Shown in pieces: positions 1 to 7,400 of a stretch of 64,000 nt of DNA (the first letter of the stretch is position 1; each line of letters starts with the position of its first letter). The DNA lies in the IMG/VR virus record IMGVR_UViG_3300020205_005279, positions 1-64,000 of that record; one strand, written 5' to 3'. Made by a program: the position numbers and the translations under genes. The stretch comes from a virus. The notes beneath the pieces are model-generated. The model was not told the DNA's origin. It made no database searches and was given only the letters and a program-made list of their open reading frames with translations.

Positions 1-20
1 ACTAACTAACTAACTACAGA

Positions 21-449
21 TTATTTTTTAGACGAGCCTTTGCTGATTAGGCCGTCATCGTGGGCTTGTTGCACATTTTGGGATCTTGTACCCCACTTCA
101 AGTTAGAGATGGAGTTGTTGGTTCCGTCGTTGTCTTTGTGTAAAATCACCATGTGCTCACCAGATGGCTTTGGTGGGCCAAACAACTCCATAACGAGTTG
201 GTGGAGTGGTGGTTCTTCCCGTTTGCCATTCCAAGTAAGATTTACACGGAGATGCTTGCGGTCATCATCGCGAGGCTTACGTATATTATACGAACCGTCT
301 GCCTCTTTGCGTCTCACGCGGCCTTTATTACTTACCTCGTATGGGGAGTCTTTGTACTTCTTCCAGGCCTCCTTAGAGTCGGAAAAGTCCCGGCCACCTT
401 GCTCTCTGCCTCTCACCCTCCAGCCATTGGGAACATTTAGATCGTCCAT
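21..449 (-). CDS. HNH homing endonuclease with NUMOD4 domain
   Basis: Probable free-standing homing endonuclease of 142 aa. A NUMOD4-like DNA-binding segment lies at about residues 28-50 (tryptophan, then YEVSNKGRVRR). An HNH_3-type core follows at about residues 80-130 (LHQLVMELFG, then HKDNDGTNNSISNLKWG). The core pattern of His, a conserved Asn-rich loop and NLKWGT is typical of the family. The ATG start overlaps the stop of the upstream 56-aa gene by 13 bases. Such endonucleases spread by cutting alleles that lack them; the target here is unknown, though nrd genes are common neighbours. The end of the gene lies close to the window edge. Confidence 0.85.
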   Translation of the reverse strand: MDDLNVPNGWRVRGREQGGRDFSDSKEAWKKYKDSPYEVSNKGRVRRKEADGSYNIRKPRDDDRKHLRVNLTWNGKREEPPLHQLVMELFGPPKPSGEHMVILHKDNDGTNNSISNLKWGTRSQNVQQAHDDGLISKGSSKK

Positions 450-607
450 GCGTCAATAATCATTTTATGGTTTTTTAATTTGGTCATGCGCTCATCGCGC
501 GCTCTGGAGAGTATGGCATCAGCACGCGGGTCAGTGATGAGACACGTAGTGCCATGATTCTGGGACATGTAGGCCGGGTTATTGTCAGGGACCGGATGAA
601 TTGCCAT
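437..607 (-). CDS. Small hypothetical protein, 56 aa
   Basis: An open reading frame of 56 codons begins with ATG at 607 (MAIHPVPDNNPAYM) and ends with TAA at 437-439, overlapping the start of the HNH gene. It fills what would otherwise be a 185-base gap downstream of nrdB. A GTTTAAAG element sits 19 bases upstream of the ATG and abuts the nrdB stop codon, which supports independent transcription. The C-terminal half is basic and helical-looking. I recognise no family. It could be a small phage regulator, or a chance ORF in the nrdB 3' flank. Confidence 0.5.
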   Translation of the reverse strand: MAIHPVPDNNPAYMSQNHGTTCLITDPRADAILSRARDERMTKLKNHKMIIDAWTI

Positions 608-626
608 AATTTTCTTTGTTGATTGT

Positions 627-634
627 CTTTAAAC
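627..634 (-). promoter_or_regulatory. GTTTAAAG element (candidate phage promoter)
   Basis: On the minus strand this reads GGTTTAAAGACAATC and lies 19 bases before the ATG of the 56-aa gene, touching the nrdB stop codon. It is one of at least 14 copies or near-copies of this element upstream of genes in the window. Confidence 0.4.
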
Positions 635-1636
635 CTAGGCTAGGCACGTCTCAAGATCTAAGCAACTTAAATCGACGCTCATAAAATCCTGAGTAGGTTT
701 GGCGATATAGTTATCGCCGGATTTGCTCTGTGCAAAAGTATCTACGCTACTCGCACCTTTGATCATTGGCTCAAACCAAGCGGCTAATAGTTTTGCCTTA
801 GAAAGTTCTTCTGTGGAAAGGCGGAAGATTTGCTCAAGTCCAAGCGTAAGCAAACGCTCATTGGCCCTGTTAGTAATGTATGCTTTTAGTTCCTCGGCAT
901 CGACCGAGGCAATGTGCGCTGAGTTAAAAATATGGTTGATGAAGGCAAACTCCTTCTCAAGGATGAGACGGAAACCCGCATAAATTTCTTCTTGGTCAGT
1001 GTCACTAAGCCCAGTCTCTTCCACAAGACATCTAAACAAAGCGCAACCCGCCTCGGAGTGAGTTGCTTCGTCAATGGCCGACCAGGAGATGATTTGAGCC
1101 AGGCCTTTGTACCTACCATCTTTGTTAAAGCTTTGTAGTACAGCAAACGAACTAAATAAACTAACGCCTTCACCCGCTCCAGAAAACACAGCCAAGGAAA
1201 CCTTGTCAGAATACTTCTGAAAAAAAGTTTCAATCTTTGAGCAAGCAATTGGGTCGTTGATAAACTCTTCGTATTCGTTAAGTCCTAGAACATCATTGAG
1301 GTAGGAGTAGGCGGCAGCGTGAATTGTTTCAAAAAATGAAAACGCACGGGCCATTGATTGAATCTCCGGCTTAGGGAAAATTCGGCATACTTCATTTGCC
1401 CAGTAACATCCAATTCCCAACTCAGCACTTACAAACCCCTTTAAAATCCCGGCTATAACTGCTCTTTCGTCGGGTGTTGAGTTAAATTGCCAATCTCGCA
1501 GATCTCCCTCCATAGCCACCTCTTGGTGTCTCCAAACAGAGGCTACAGTGTTTTCATAATACTGATAAAATTGCGGATAATCAAAACCATTTTTGGTTTT
1601 AAAAATCATCTTATTCTGTTCAAGGATACTACTCAT
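635..1636 (-). CDS. nrdB: Ribonucleotide reductase class I small (beta) subunit
   Basis: This is the beta subunit that carries the diiron/tyrosyl radical cofactor used with NrdA to make deoxynucleotides for phage DNA replication. The length (333 aa) fits the family. Ferritin-like ligand motifs are visible: ExxH at E103/H106 (ETIHAAAY), E156 in the GEGVSLFSSFAV helix, and ExxH at E190/H193 (DEATHSE). Tyr110 sits seven residues after E103, as the radical tyrosine does in E. coli NrdB. The first carboxylate ligand appears to be Glu72 where E. coli has Asp84. The acidic, hydrophobic C-terminal tail would dock onto NrdA, which is not in this window. The start codon overlaps the stop of the upstream phosphatase gene by four bases, so the two are translationally coupled. 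Confidence 0.93.
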   Translation of the reverse strand: MSSILEQNKMIFKTKNGFDYPQFYQYYENTVASVWRHQEVAMEGDLRDWQFNSTPDERAVIAGILKGFVSAELGIGCYWANEVCRIFPKPEIQSMARAFSFFETIHAAAYSYLNDVLGLNEYEEFINDPIACSKIETFFQKYSDKVSLAVFSGAGEGVSLFSSFAVLQSFNKDGRYKGLAQIISWSAIDEATHSEAGCALFRCLVEETGLSDTDQEEIYAGFRLILEKEFAFINHIFNSAHIASVDAEELKAYITNRANERLLTLGLEQIFRLSTEELSKAKLLAAWFEPMIKGASSVDTFAQSKSGDNYIAKPTQDFMSVDLSCLDLETCLA

Positions 1637-2382
1637 GGGTTATTATGGATGGTGAAGGAGTGAGAGTTGCAATTAAAAACGCCGAGGGTACCGTCAGTGG
1701 CGTCGCCACCCGGGTCGTTAACTACACAGTTTGGTTGGTCGATAATTTGGGCCCAGTGGCCAGAGCAAAGAACCTCCGATCCGGTGGCCCCCCAGCGCTT
1801 AGGATTGCGCCAAAATCCAGTGCGTTTTGTAATTTGTCGACCTTGCCACATCCATGAGGACTTTCGTCCACGAAGGGTAAGATCAATTTCATCTGGGGTG
1901 AGTGTCTCCGTCTCTAGGTATTTATGCTCAAAGTCTTTTTGGTAAAAAGCGTGAGCGACTTTATATGTTTTTCCGTTCTCGGAGTTATAGTTGTATATTA
2001 GAGGCCTAGAATCTAACCACGAGATCATTTCGTCTCGAGTCGGTTCGTCTAAAGTCTCGAGTTCGCTTAATGTATGCTTAAAGCCAACAATGCTAGCCTT
2101 AACTTTTCTACGATTGAGGTAGTGATCGCAAAGGTTTTGGGCATGGTTGGAATGAAGTAAGGTAGCGCTACCTTCTTCGCATAGTTGCCTTACAAGCTCA
2201 TAGACTTTGAGGAATGAGCATTGGGGCCTGTAGAGTTTATCTCTACAATCTGATAAGTCTCCTAAGAATACAAGGTGGACGCCGTTATTAAGTGCCGCAT
2301 TGACCGACTCAGATTCAATTAGTTTGCAGAGAGCATCGTCTCTAGAATGGATGTCTGAGATGAGCAGGACGTTGTTGGGCAC
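1633..2382 (-). CDS. Calcineurin-like metallophosphatase
   Basis: A 249-aa PPP/calcineurin-like phosphoesterase. Metal-binding motifs are visible in order: SDIHSR (D10, H12), FLGDLSD (D42), SNH (N79, H80, in place of the usual GNH), and a C-terminal CSGHWAQ that corresponds to the GH motif. It would hydrolyse phosphomonoesters or a nucleotide or protein phosphate; the substrate cannot be read from sequence. The start is GTG at 2382, preceded in frame by a stop, with no clear Shine-Dalgarno. An extended -10 box (TGATAGAAT) lies just upstream at 2406-2414. It overlaps nrdB by four bases, suggesting co-expression with nucleotide metabolism. Confidence 0.85.
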   Translation of the reverse strand: MPNNVLLISDIHSRDDALCKLIESESVNAALNNGVHLVFLGDLSDCRDKLYRPQCSFLKVYELVRQLCEEGSATLLHSNHAQNLCDHYLNRRKVKASIVGFKHTLSELETLDEPTRDEMISWLDSRPLIYNYNSENGKTYKVAHAFYQKDFEHKYLETETLTPDEIDLTLRGRKSSWMWQGRQITKRTGFWRNPKRWGATGSEVLCSGHWAQIIDQPNCVVNDPGGDATDGTLGVFNCNSHSFTIHNNP

Positions 2383-2405
2383 AGATATTAAGACTAAGTA
2401 TCCTT

Positions 2406-2414
2406 ATTCTATCA
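2406..2414 (-). promoter_or_regulatory. Extended -10 promoter box
   Basis: The minus strand reads TGATAGAAT, an extended -10 box (TGn plus TAGAAT), 23 bases before the GTG start of the phosphatase gene. No good -35 is seen. The same nine bases precede the dCMP deaminase gene at 61905-61913. A 14-base inverted repeat ACGGCTTTAGCCGT (2428-2441) lies just upstream and could be an operator. Confidence 0.4.
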
Positions 2415-2460
2415 TGAGTTGGTTTTCACGGCTTTAGCCGTAGCCAGTTGCAAAAGCTAC

Positions 2461-3003
2461 TTAGCGACTCGAGGACTTAATAATCTCTGATTCTGGATAA
2501 GTGTAATGCATTTGGTCAGAGATCGAATCCGGAAGTACAACATTAAGCACCTTATATGCTGCTTCGAGGGCTTCTGAGCGGGTGCGTTTATGTGGACTTC
2601 TATACTCCTCCGCAGTACTTTTGACTTTAGGAATTACGGAGTAAAAATATTCTTCGTCTGGATTCATCACAAGATAATACGCTCGGCGATGCTGAACGCC
2701 CTGCTCTACAACAACCTCGCCGGGTTCTACATGAAGTTGCCCAATATCATACGAAGGATCGCCTTTAGGATCATAGTCTTTGGAATGTGGCTGAGTCTCA
2801 TAGGATTGTTCAGCACCTCCGACCTTTGCGGCACCAAATGGCCCTTCAGGATCGACATATTGAGAATGATAATCATCCTCACCTTGGCCTTGAGGCCCGG
2901 GGGTAATCAACTCAAGATTCTTTGACTGTTTACCGGTGTCGGTCCCCGGCTCAGCGTGGTCGACAATTTGCCAACCATCCGGTACTCGTAGTTCTTCTGA
3001 CAT
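2461..3003 (-). CDS. Hypothetical protein, 180 aa
   Basis: Unrecognised 180-aa protein. The N-terminal ~90 residues are acidic, rich in Gly, Pro, Gln and Asp, and probably disordered. The C-terminal half looks folded (VVVEQGVQHRRAYYLVMNP onward). Its N-terminus (MSEELRVPDGWQIV) resembles that of the HNH protein at 21-449 (MDDLNVPNGWRV). It is transcribed separately: a terminator for the upstream gene and a GTTTAAAG element lie between this gene and 3114-4052. The function is unknown; a virion-associated or scaffold-like role is only a guess. Confidence 0.65.
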   Translation of the reverse strand: MSEELRVPDGWQIVDHAEPGTDTGKQSKNLELITPGPQGQGEDDYHSQYVDPEGPFGAAKVGGAEQSYETQPHSKDYDPKGDPSYDIGQLHVEPGEVVVEQGVQHRRAYYLVMNPDEEYFYSVIPKVKSTAEEYRSPHKRTRSEALEAAYKVLNVVLPDSISDQMHYTYPESEIIKSSSR

Positions 3004-3038
3004 GAGAAAAAAATGAAAACGTTTATCGTAGTATAGGT

Positions 3039-3046
3039 CTTTAAAC
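3039..3046 (-). promoter_or_regulatory. GTTTAAAG element after a terminator
   Basis: The minus strand reads GGTTTAAAGACCTATACT, 35 bases before the ATG of the 180-aa gene. It follows a rho-independent terminator within a few bases, so the next gene needs a new promoter here. This is one of the stronger contextual supports for the element acting as a promoter. Confidence 0.5.
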
Positions 3047-3050
3047 CCGT

Positions 3051-3083
3051 AAAAAAATAGGCCTCAGAGAAACCCCTGAGACC
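3051..3083 (-). terminator. Rho-independent terminator
   Basis: On the minus strand, GGTCTCAG pairs with CTGAGGCC (8 bp, one G-U) around a GGGTTTCT loop and is followed by TATTTTTTT. It lies 31 bases past the stop of the 312-aa gene. Confidence 0.8.
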
Positions 3084-3113
3084 TTGAGTCTTACAACTCT
3101 AGAAGTCTAAATT

Positions 3114-4052
3114 TTAAAAATCTAGGTTGAGGTCTTCTTCCCCGGCCTCTTGGGCGGAGAGGAGCAGCGTAGAACGGATTCTAATTTTATTATTATCCAG
3201 TTCTTCTTTGCTACGCAACGTCAGAACGGCGGGCTTTTCCCGAGTGATCTCCGGCTTGGTGGAGAGTAGTGGGCGAATGGAGCTATGTGCCCATGCCCCG
3301 GCAACTTGATCCTGAGCAGGATAGTCGTTGATTAGAATGCGATACGTAAGTCCATAGGAGGTCTTACAAGGATAATAGCCAATTACCTCATAGGGAACTT
3401 GGACATCCAGTTCACGGAAGTCGACTTCGCTATCGGCTTCGACGCGGTTTCCACCACCCCCAGAGCCTTTGGCTGTAACTTTTTGAATAAGTGCAACCAC
3501 ATCTTCTGGCTTTTTCTTCAGAAGTGCGTTTAGAGCCTTGGGTTCTACTGGATTTTCCCAGTCGGTAAAACGAATGGCAACGGGAAGGACGAGTTGGCCA
3601 TCCTCAACGTCAACGCTTACAAACAGAGCAGGATCTTCTCCACGACCAGAGAAGTTATACGAACCAAATTCTGCCTCGATTACCATTCCATCGATTTTGG
3701 TAAATCCGCCCTTAACAATGTCAACGGGCAAGTAGCGTGGTCCCCACTGAATGTAGAGTTGGCCATCGGAAGTTCCTTCAACGCCCTCGGCGCCGGCCTT
3801 GAGAACTGGGCCAAACAGGCGGAAGTAAACGCCATCGCGAGACTTGATGAGGAAGGTGTTCTCATCGAGGGGGAGTTCCTCTCCGGTCAGGAACTGGAAC
3901 ATGGTATCCAGGTCTTTACGCAAACCCTTGGGAAGGTTGGCGTTTGGCAACGAGGTATACTCGGAGGTGTATTCACGGCCACTGAGAGGGGCAAGTTGCG
4001 GAGCGTTGGTGCTCAGGTCGATGGTCGTGACGGAAAATGTAGCAGCGGACAT
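3114..4052 (-). CDS. Hypothetical protein with acidic C-terminal tail
   Basis: Unrecognised 312-aa protein. It appears globular and beta-rich, with a central Lys/Asp region (KKKPEDVVALIQKV) and a Gly-rich linker near residue 200. The C-terminus is acidic and ends in phenylalanine (AGEEDLNLDF), a layout shared by many single-stranded DNA-binding proteins whose tails recruit replication partners. That resemblance is the only hint of function and may be coincidence. It has its own expression unit: an extended -10 TGGTATAAT at 4115-4123, a roughly 60-base leader rich in GAGA, and a terminator after the gene. This suggests strong, early, host-driven transcription. Confidence 0.75.
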   Translation of the reverse strand: MSAATFSVTTIDLSTNAPQLAPLSGREYTSEYTSLPNANLPKGLRKDLDTMFQFLTGEELPLDENTFLIKSRDGVYFRLFGPVLKAGAEGVEGTSDGQLYIQWGPRYLPVDIVKGGFTKIDGMVIEAEFGSYNFSGRGEDPALFVSVDVEDGQLVLPVAIRFTDWENPVEPKALNALLKKKPEDVVALIQKVTAKGSGGGGNRVEADSEVDFRELDVQVPYEVIGYYPCKTSYGLTYRILINDYPAQDQVAGAWAHSSIRPLLSTKPEITREKPAVLTLRSKEELDNNKIRIRSTLLLSAQEAGEEDLNLDF

Positions 4053-4114
4053 AATGTTTTTCTCTTAGGTTTGTGTCTCTTTGGAGCGAAAGATTTCTCT
4101 TTGTCTCTCTTAGT

Positions 4115-4123
4115 ATTATACCA
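4115..4123 (-). promoter_or_regulatory. Sigma-70-like extended -10 promoter
   Basis: The minus strand reads TGGTATAAT, a consensus -10 with the TGn extension, about 60 bases before the ATG of the 312-aa gene. The -35 region is weak, as is allowed for extended -10 promoters. The leader contains repeated GAGA-type runs. Confidence 0.6.
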
Positions 4124-4154
4124 CAAACGGGTCCAAATCGGCCGGTGTGGTATG

Positions 4155-4466
4155 TCAGTCTTTAAACTGGTTTACGTCGATTAGGTAAGTTTGGGCCTTG
4201 AGGCGTATGGAGTAGAGTTGGCCGGAAAACGGATTGAGTGGGCAAAGTGGCGGAATGTAAAGCACTAGGTGCTCCCCCCACCATACCTGTCTTTCAAACG
4301 GGCACTTGGATGGGATGGCATCTACCCACCTTTGGGCAAGTTCCGGCGTCCATTCTTTTGGCTCGAGGAGGGGCAAGGAGAATTTTGGCAACGCTTCTGT
4401 CACTTGGCCCCACCACCGTGGCGCTCTGGCCCTCTTGCCGGTAGCGGACCTAGATAAGCTGAGCAT
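4155..4466 (-). CDS. Hypothetical protein, 103 aa
   Basis: Unrecognised basic, Trp- and Pro-rich protein of 103 aa (PRWWGQ near residue 17, VWWGEHLVLYIPPLCP near residue 61). It lies 5 bases downstream of the 1874-aa fibre gene on the same strand and is probably translated from the same transcript. A position right behind a giant tail fibre is often that of a fibre assembly chaperone or a small lysis protein. No membrane segment is evident, so a chaperone is the more likely of the two, as inference only. The last codons overlap a GTTTAAAG element. Confidence 0.6.
   Translation of the reverse strand: MLSLSRSATGKRARAPRWWGQVTEALPKFSLPLLEPKEWTPELAQRWVDAIPSKCPFERQVWWGEHLVLYIPPLCPLNPFSGQLYSIRLKAQTYLIDVNQFKD
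4160..4167 (-). promoter_or_regulatory. GTTTAAAG element inside a gene end
   Basis: The minus strand reads CAGTTTAAAGACTGACATACC, overlapping the last codons of the 103-aa gene and about 108 bases upstream of the 312-aa gene. It may provide late transcription in addition to the extended -10 promoter downstream, but the coding overlap makes this less certain. Confidence 0.3.
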
Positions 4467-4471
4467 GCGTA

Positions 4472-7400
4472 TCAGACCTTAGCAATCACTATCATACCAT
4501 GGGCGGGGTGCTCGTTGATTAGGTTTGAACCTGCCTGTTGGTATAGATAGTAGATTTCGTTCAGACCACTGTCCAAACTCCGCGCCCATTGACTACCTGA
4601 TGTCTGGTTAAATCCAGAAGTTTCTCCGTAAAATGCATCATCGGGAGGACCAGAAGTTGTGTTAATACCTGGAGCTACGTAACCAACCGTCGCCCCCTCG
4701 CCGCCAACTTGGGGGTTATTATAAATGTCCAGAAACGCCGTAACTAAAGTATTACTTGCTTGCACAAAGCTAACTCTTGGAGCAATAGTATAACCTGGTG
4801 GGGTTGACCAATTGGCCACAGCGTTCCAACTAGTACCGAAGAAATAAATGGCCCGTGCGTCGTAAAGGTTGTAAAGGTTTGCCAGGTATATTTTAGGATA
4901 ACTTGCAGATTGAGCAGATGTAAGCACGCCGCCAAGATCGATGGTAGAGTTGCCTGCCGTTGTAGTACGAACTATGCCAACAAATCTCTTGGTCTTGTCG
5001 TTATTCTTGCATTGGATTCCGTCGTGTAGGGTTCTTGTTGGGGCCGACTGGCCAGATCCCCACGCAACGTACTCCACCGCAAGCACTGGAGCGTTTATCG
5101 TTCCGCTATTGTATAAGTAAATGTCGTATTGGGTATCTGCGGCTAGGGCCGCTCCGCCATTCAATCCTGTAATTGTTAGGTAGCGTGTCTGAACTCCGTC
5201 GAACTTAAGAACGTACCACCGACTACTCGAAGTGACGGTGTTACTGCTATATAGAGCTATCTCATTTCCGTTATAAGGATGGATGTAGAGCGCATTGCCA
5301 CTTTGATTGCTGTTGGGTACAGCCGATGTGGAGCTGAGACTCAGTCTTAGGTTCGCCACTCCCTTGATGGAGTCGCCAAGCGCCCTAATGAGAGTTGCCG
5401 GGGTAACTGCTACATCATCGCGCTGGAAATCCCTTACCTCGGACTCAGTGGCGATCTCGATGATCCCCTTTTGGTCCACGGAAGCTTCCTTTGCTGAGAT
5501 TAAAAACTGGGTAATGTTATCGGCAGCAGTGTTTGGGTCACCGCCTGGCAGTTCAACCGTGGCAGATGTCACTACGATTCCAGTACCAGCGGAAACGGTA
5601 TTGTCAAACCTAGCATTCAGTTCCTTAGCCAGTTCAAAGGCCGTTACAGCAGTGCTTTTTGACACACCTTGACTTCCGCCTCCAAGTGCTCCTCTGATAA
5701 TAGAAGTGTCGGCTAACTGGACAAGTCCGGCCTTGGCAGTGGTGGCATATACTTCAGGAAGGGGCGTTTGAGACGCTGTAATTGGCCCGGTTGTTGTATT
5801 AAAGGTTGTGGTGGGATCGAAGTAAATGGCGCTGTCGTTGCCAAAAAATAGCGAAGAACCATCATCTATGGCCAACAACGACCTAATAACCACGCTATTG
5901 AAGACTTGGTTGGTGACTGAGCCGGGCTCATTGTCCGCCTCGAGCGGAATGGCAAATTGCTCCCCGGTGCGAAGATCGAAAACAGTTGTCCCAATGTAGA
6001 AACTACCCTCTTCATTCATGCCTGTGGCATAAACTTTACCCCCTTTGTTTTCGACAATAATCTTCCCGAGGGCAACATCTTGGTCGAGGGGTTCGCCTTG
6101 GAAGGTGGGGAAAGCAGTGTCATAGTTAAGATACCCTGTCCATTCCCACGTGTGACCTGATGCTCTAATAACGGATGGTCTACGTAAACCGATTAAGATG
6201 CCTGGTGCTGCAGAAGCCGAGCGTACTTTTACGTTAATGGGGTCTACGCTAGGTTCGATGGGTTTGTCAAAGTAAACCCCGGGCCTTTGTAGCATCTGAA
6301 CAAGGGACTCTCTTGTAATAGAGTCTATTGGGTCCGTGGTTTGTTCGGGTTCGTCGGCATTGCCTTCAGGATATAGGTCTCCTGTGGCAACTTTACGGGC
6401 CTGAGAGGCCAGAGTGAGATAGGCTACGTATCTTCCTTGCTCCTTTGAGGTAATATTAGACTTTGGAAATACTTCTTCGTAAGTTCTTACTTGCGAGATG
6501 GTGAGGGGGTCATCGAGGAGTGTGGTTGATCCGTTGAAAGGAAAGCCACTTACACTAGATTGCTTCTCAAGAACATAGAAGTTTTGAGGTCTTCTTAGTC
6601 CTTTGTCTCTTTGGAATCCGTCAAGAACCACTTTGTAAATTCTATTTTCATTTTTTCTACGGTCGATGCCTCTTACGAGAGTAAGGGCTGATCTGTCGAA
6701 CATGAAGTCCAATGAACTGTAGAATGCAGCTGAGCCCACCGGGTTAGAAATAATCTTATACCTAAAGGCATAATTAATCCTCTTGAGAAGGAATCCATCT
6801 TTTGGCTCTTGGTCAATGGCCTCCTCAACAATACTACCAGTGGTTACATTTACATACCAACAGTCTTCATTAGTATCCCAAACAAATATCTTTGATTTGT
6901 CATCTAAATATTCAAATCCCGGAGATGAAGAGGGCGAGGCAATGAGGGCGATGTCGCCAGCATAAATAATAGAATTACCGACTTCATCAAATCCTTTAAT
7001 TCTAATTTGCTTTCGATTTTGTCTGCTACCACCCACAAGTTCGTAAGATCCGTCGGACTTTTTACGTGTGTAAGAAAACTGACTGAATCCCATCGATTCT
7101 GCTGTTGGGACGTTGGTTACCTCAGTAAATGGAGATCCGGAGTTTGTGTTTCGGAAATAAATTCTAATTAGTGTGGGGGCAACTTCATTGATAGTATTAG
7201 CAACATACCAGTCCTTAGTCAGATCATAATCTAGTACCAGAGAAGTATTAACTTCTGTATCTACAAGTGTTGGTGCTGCTCCCAAGTAGGTTAGTGGTAA
7301 CGGAGGAATAATTTCAAGTAACTTTGTGCCTCCAAAATCGGTTGAAGGAATACCTTCGTCTTGGCTAAAGGACCTTGTCTTATAGCCAATTGAGCGAAGT

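Noticed and set aside
1-17. ACTAACTAAC repeats at the window start, and similar ones near 28460
   Set aside because: Short simple repeats without spacers; not a CRISPR array, and no attachment-site signature is visible.
2428-2441. Inverted repeat ACGGCTTTAGCCGT as a terminator
   Set aside because: No T-run follows on either strand; it sits upstream of an extended -10 box, so an operator or chance is more likely.
3594-4184. 196-codon plus-strand ORF over the 312-aa gene
   Set aside because: It runs antisense through a gene with promoter, leader and terminator; no recognisable motif.
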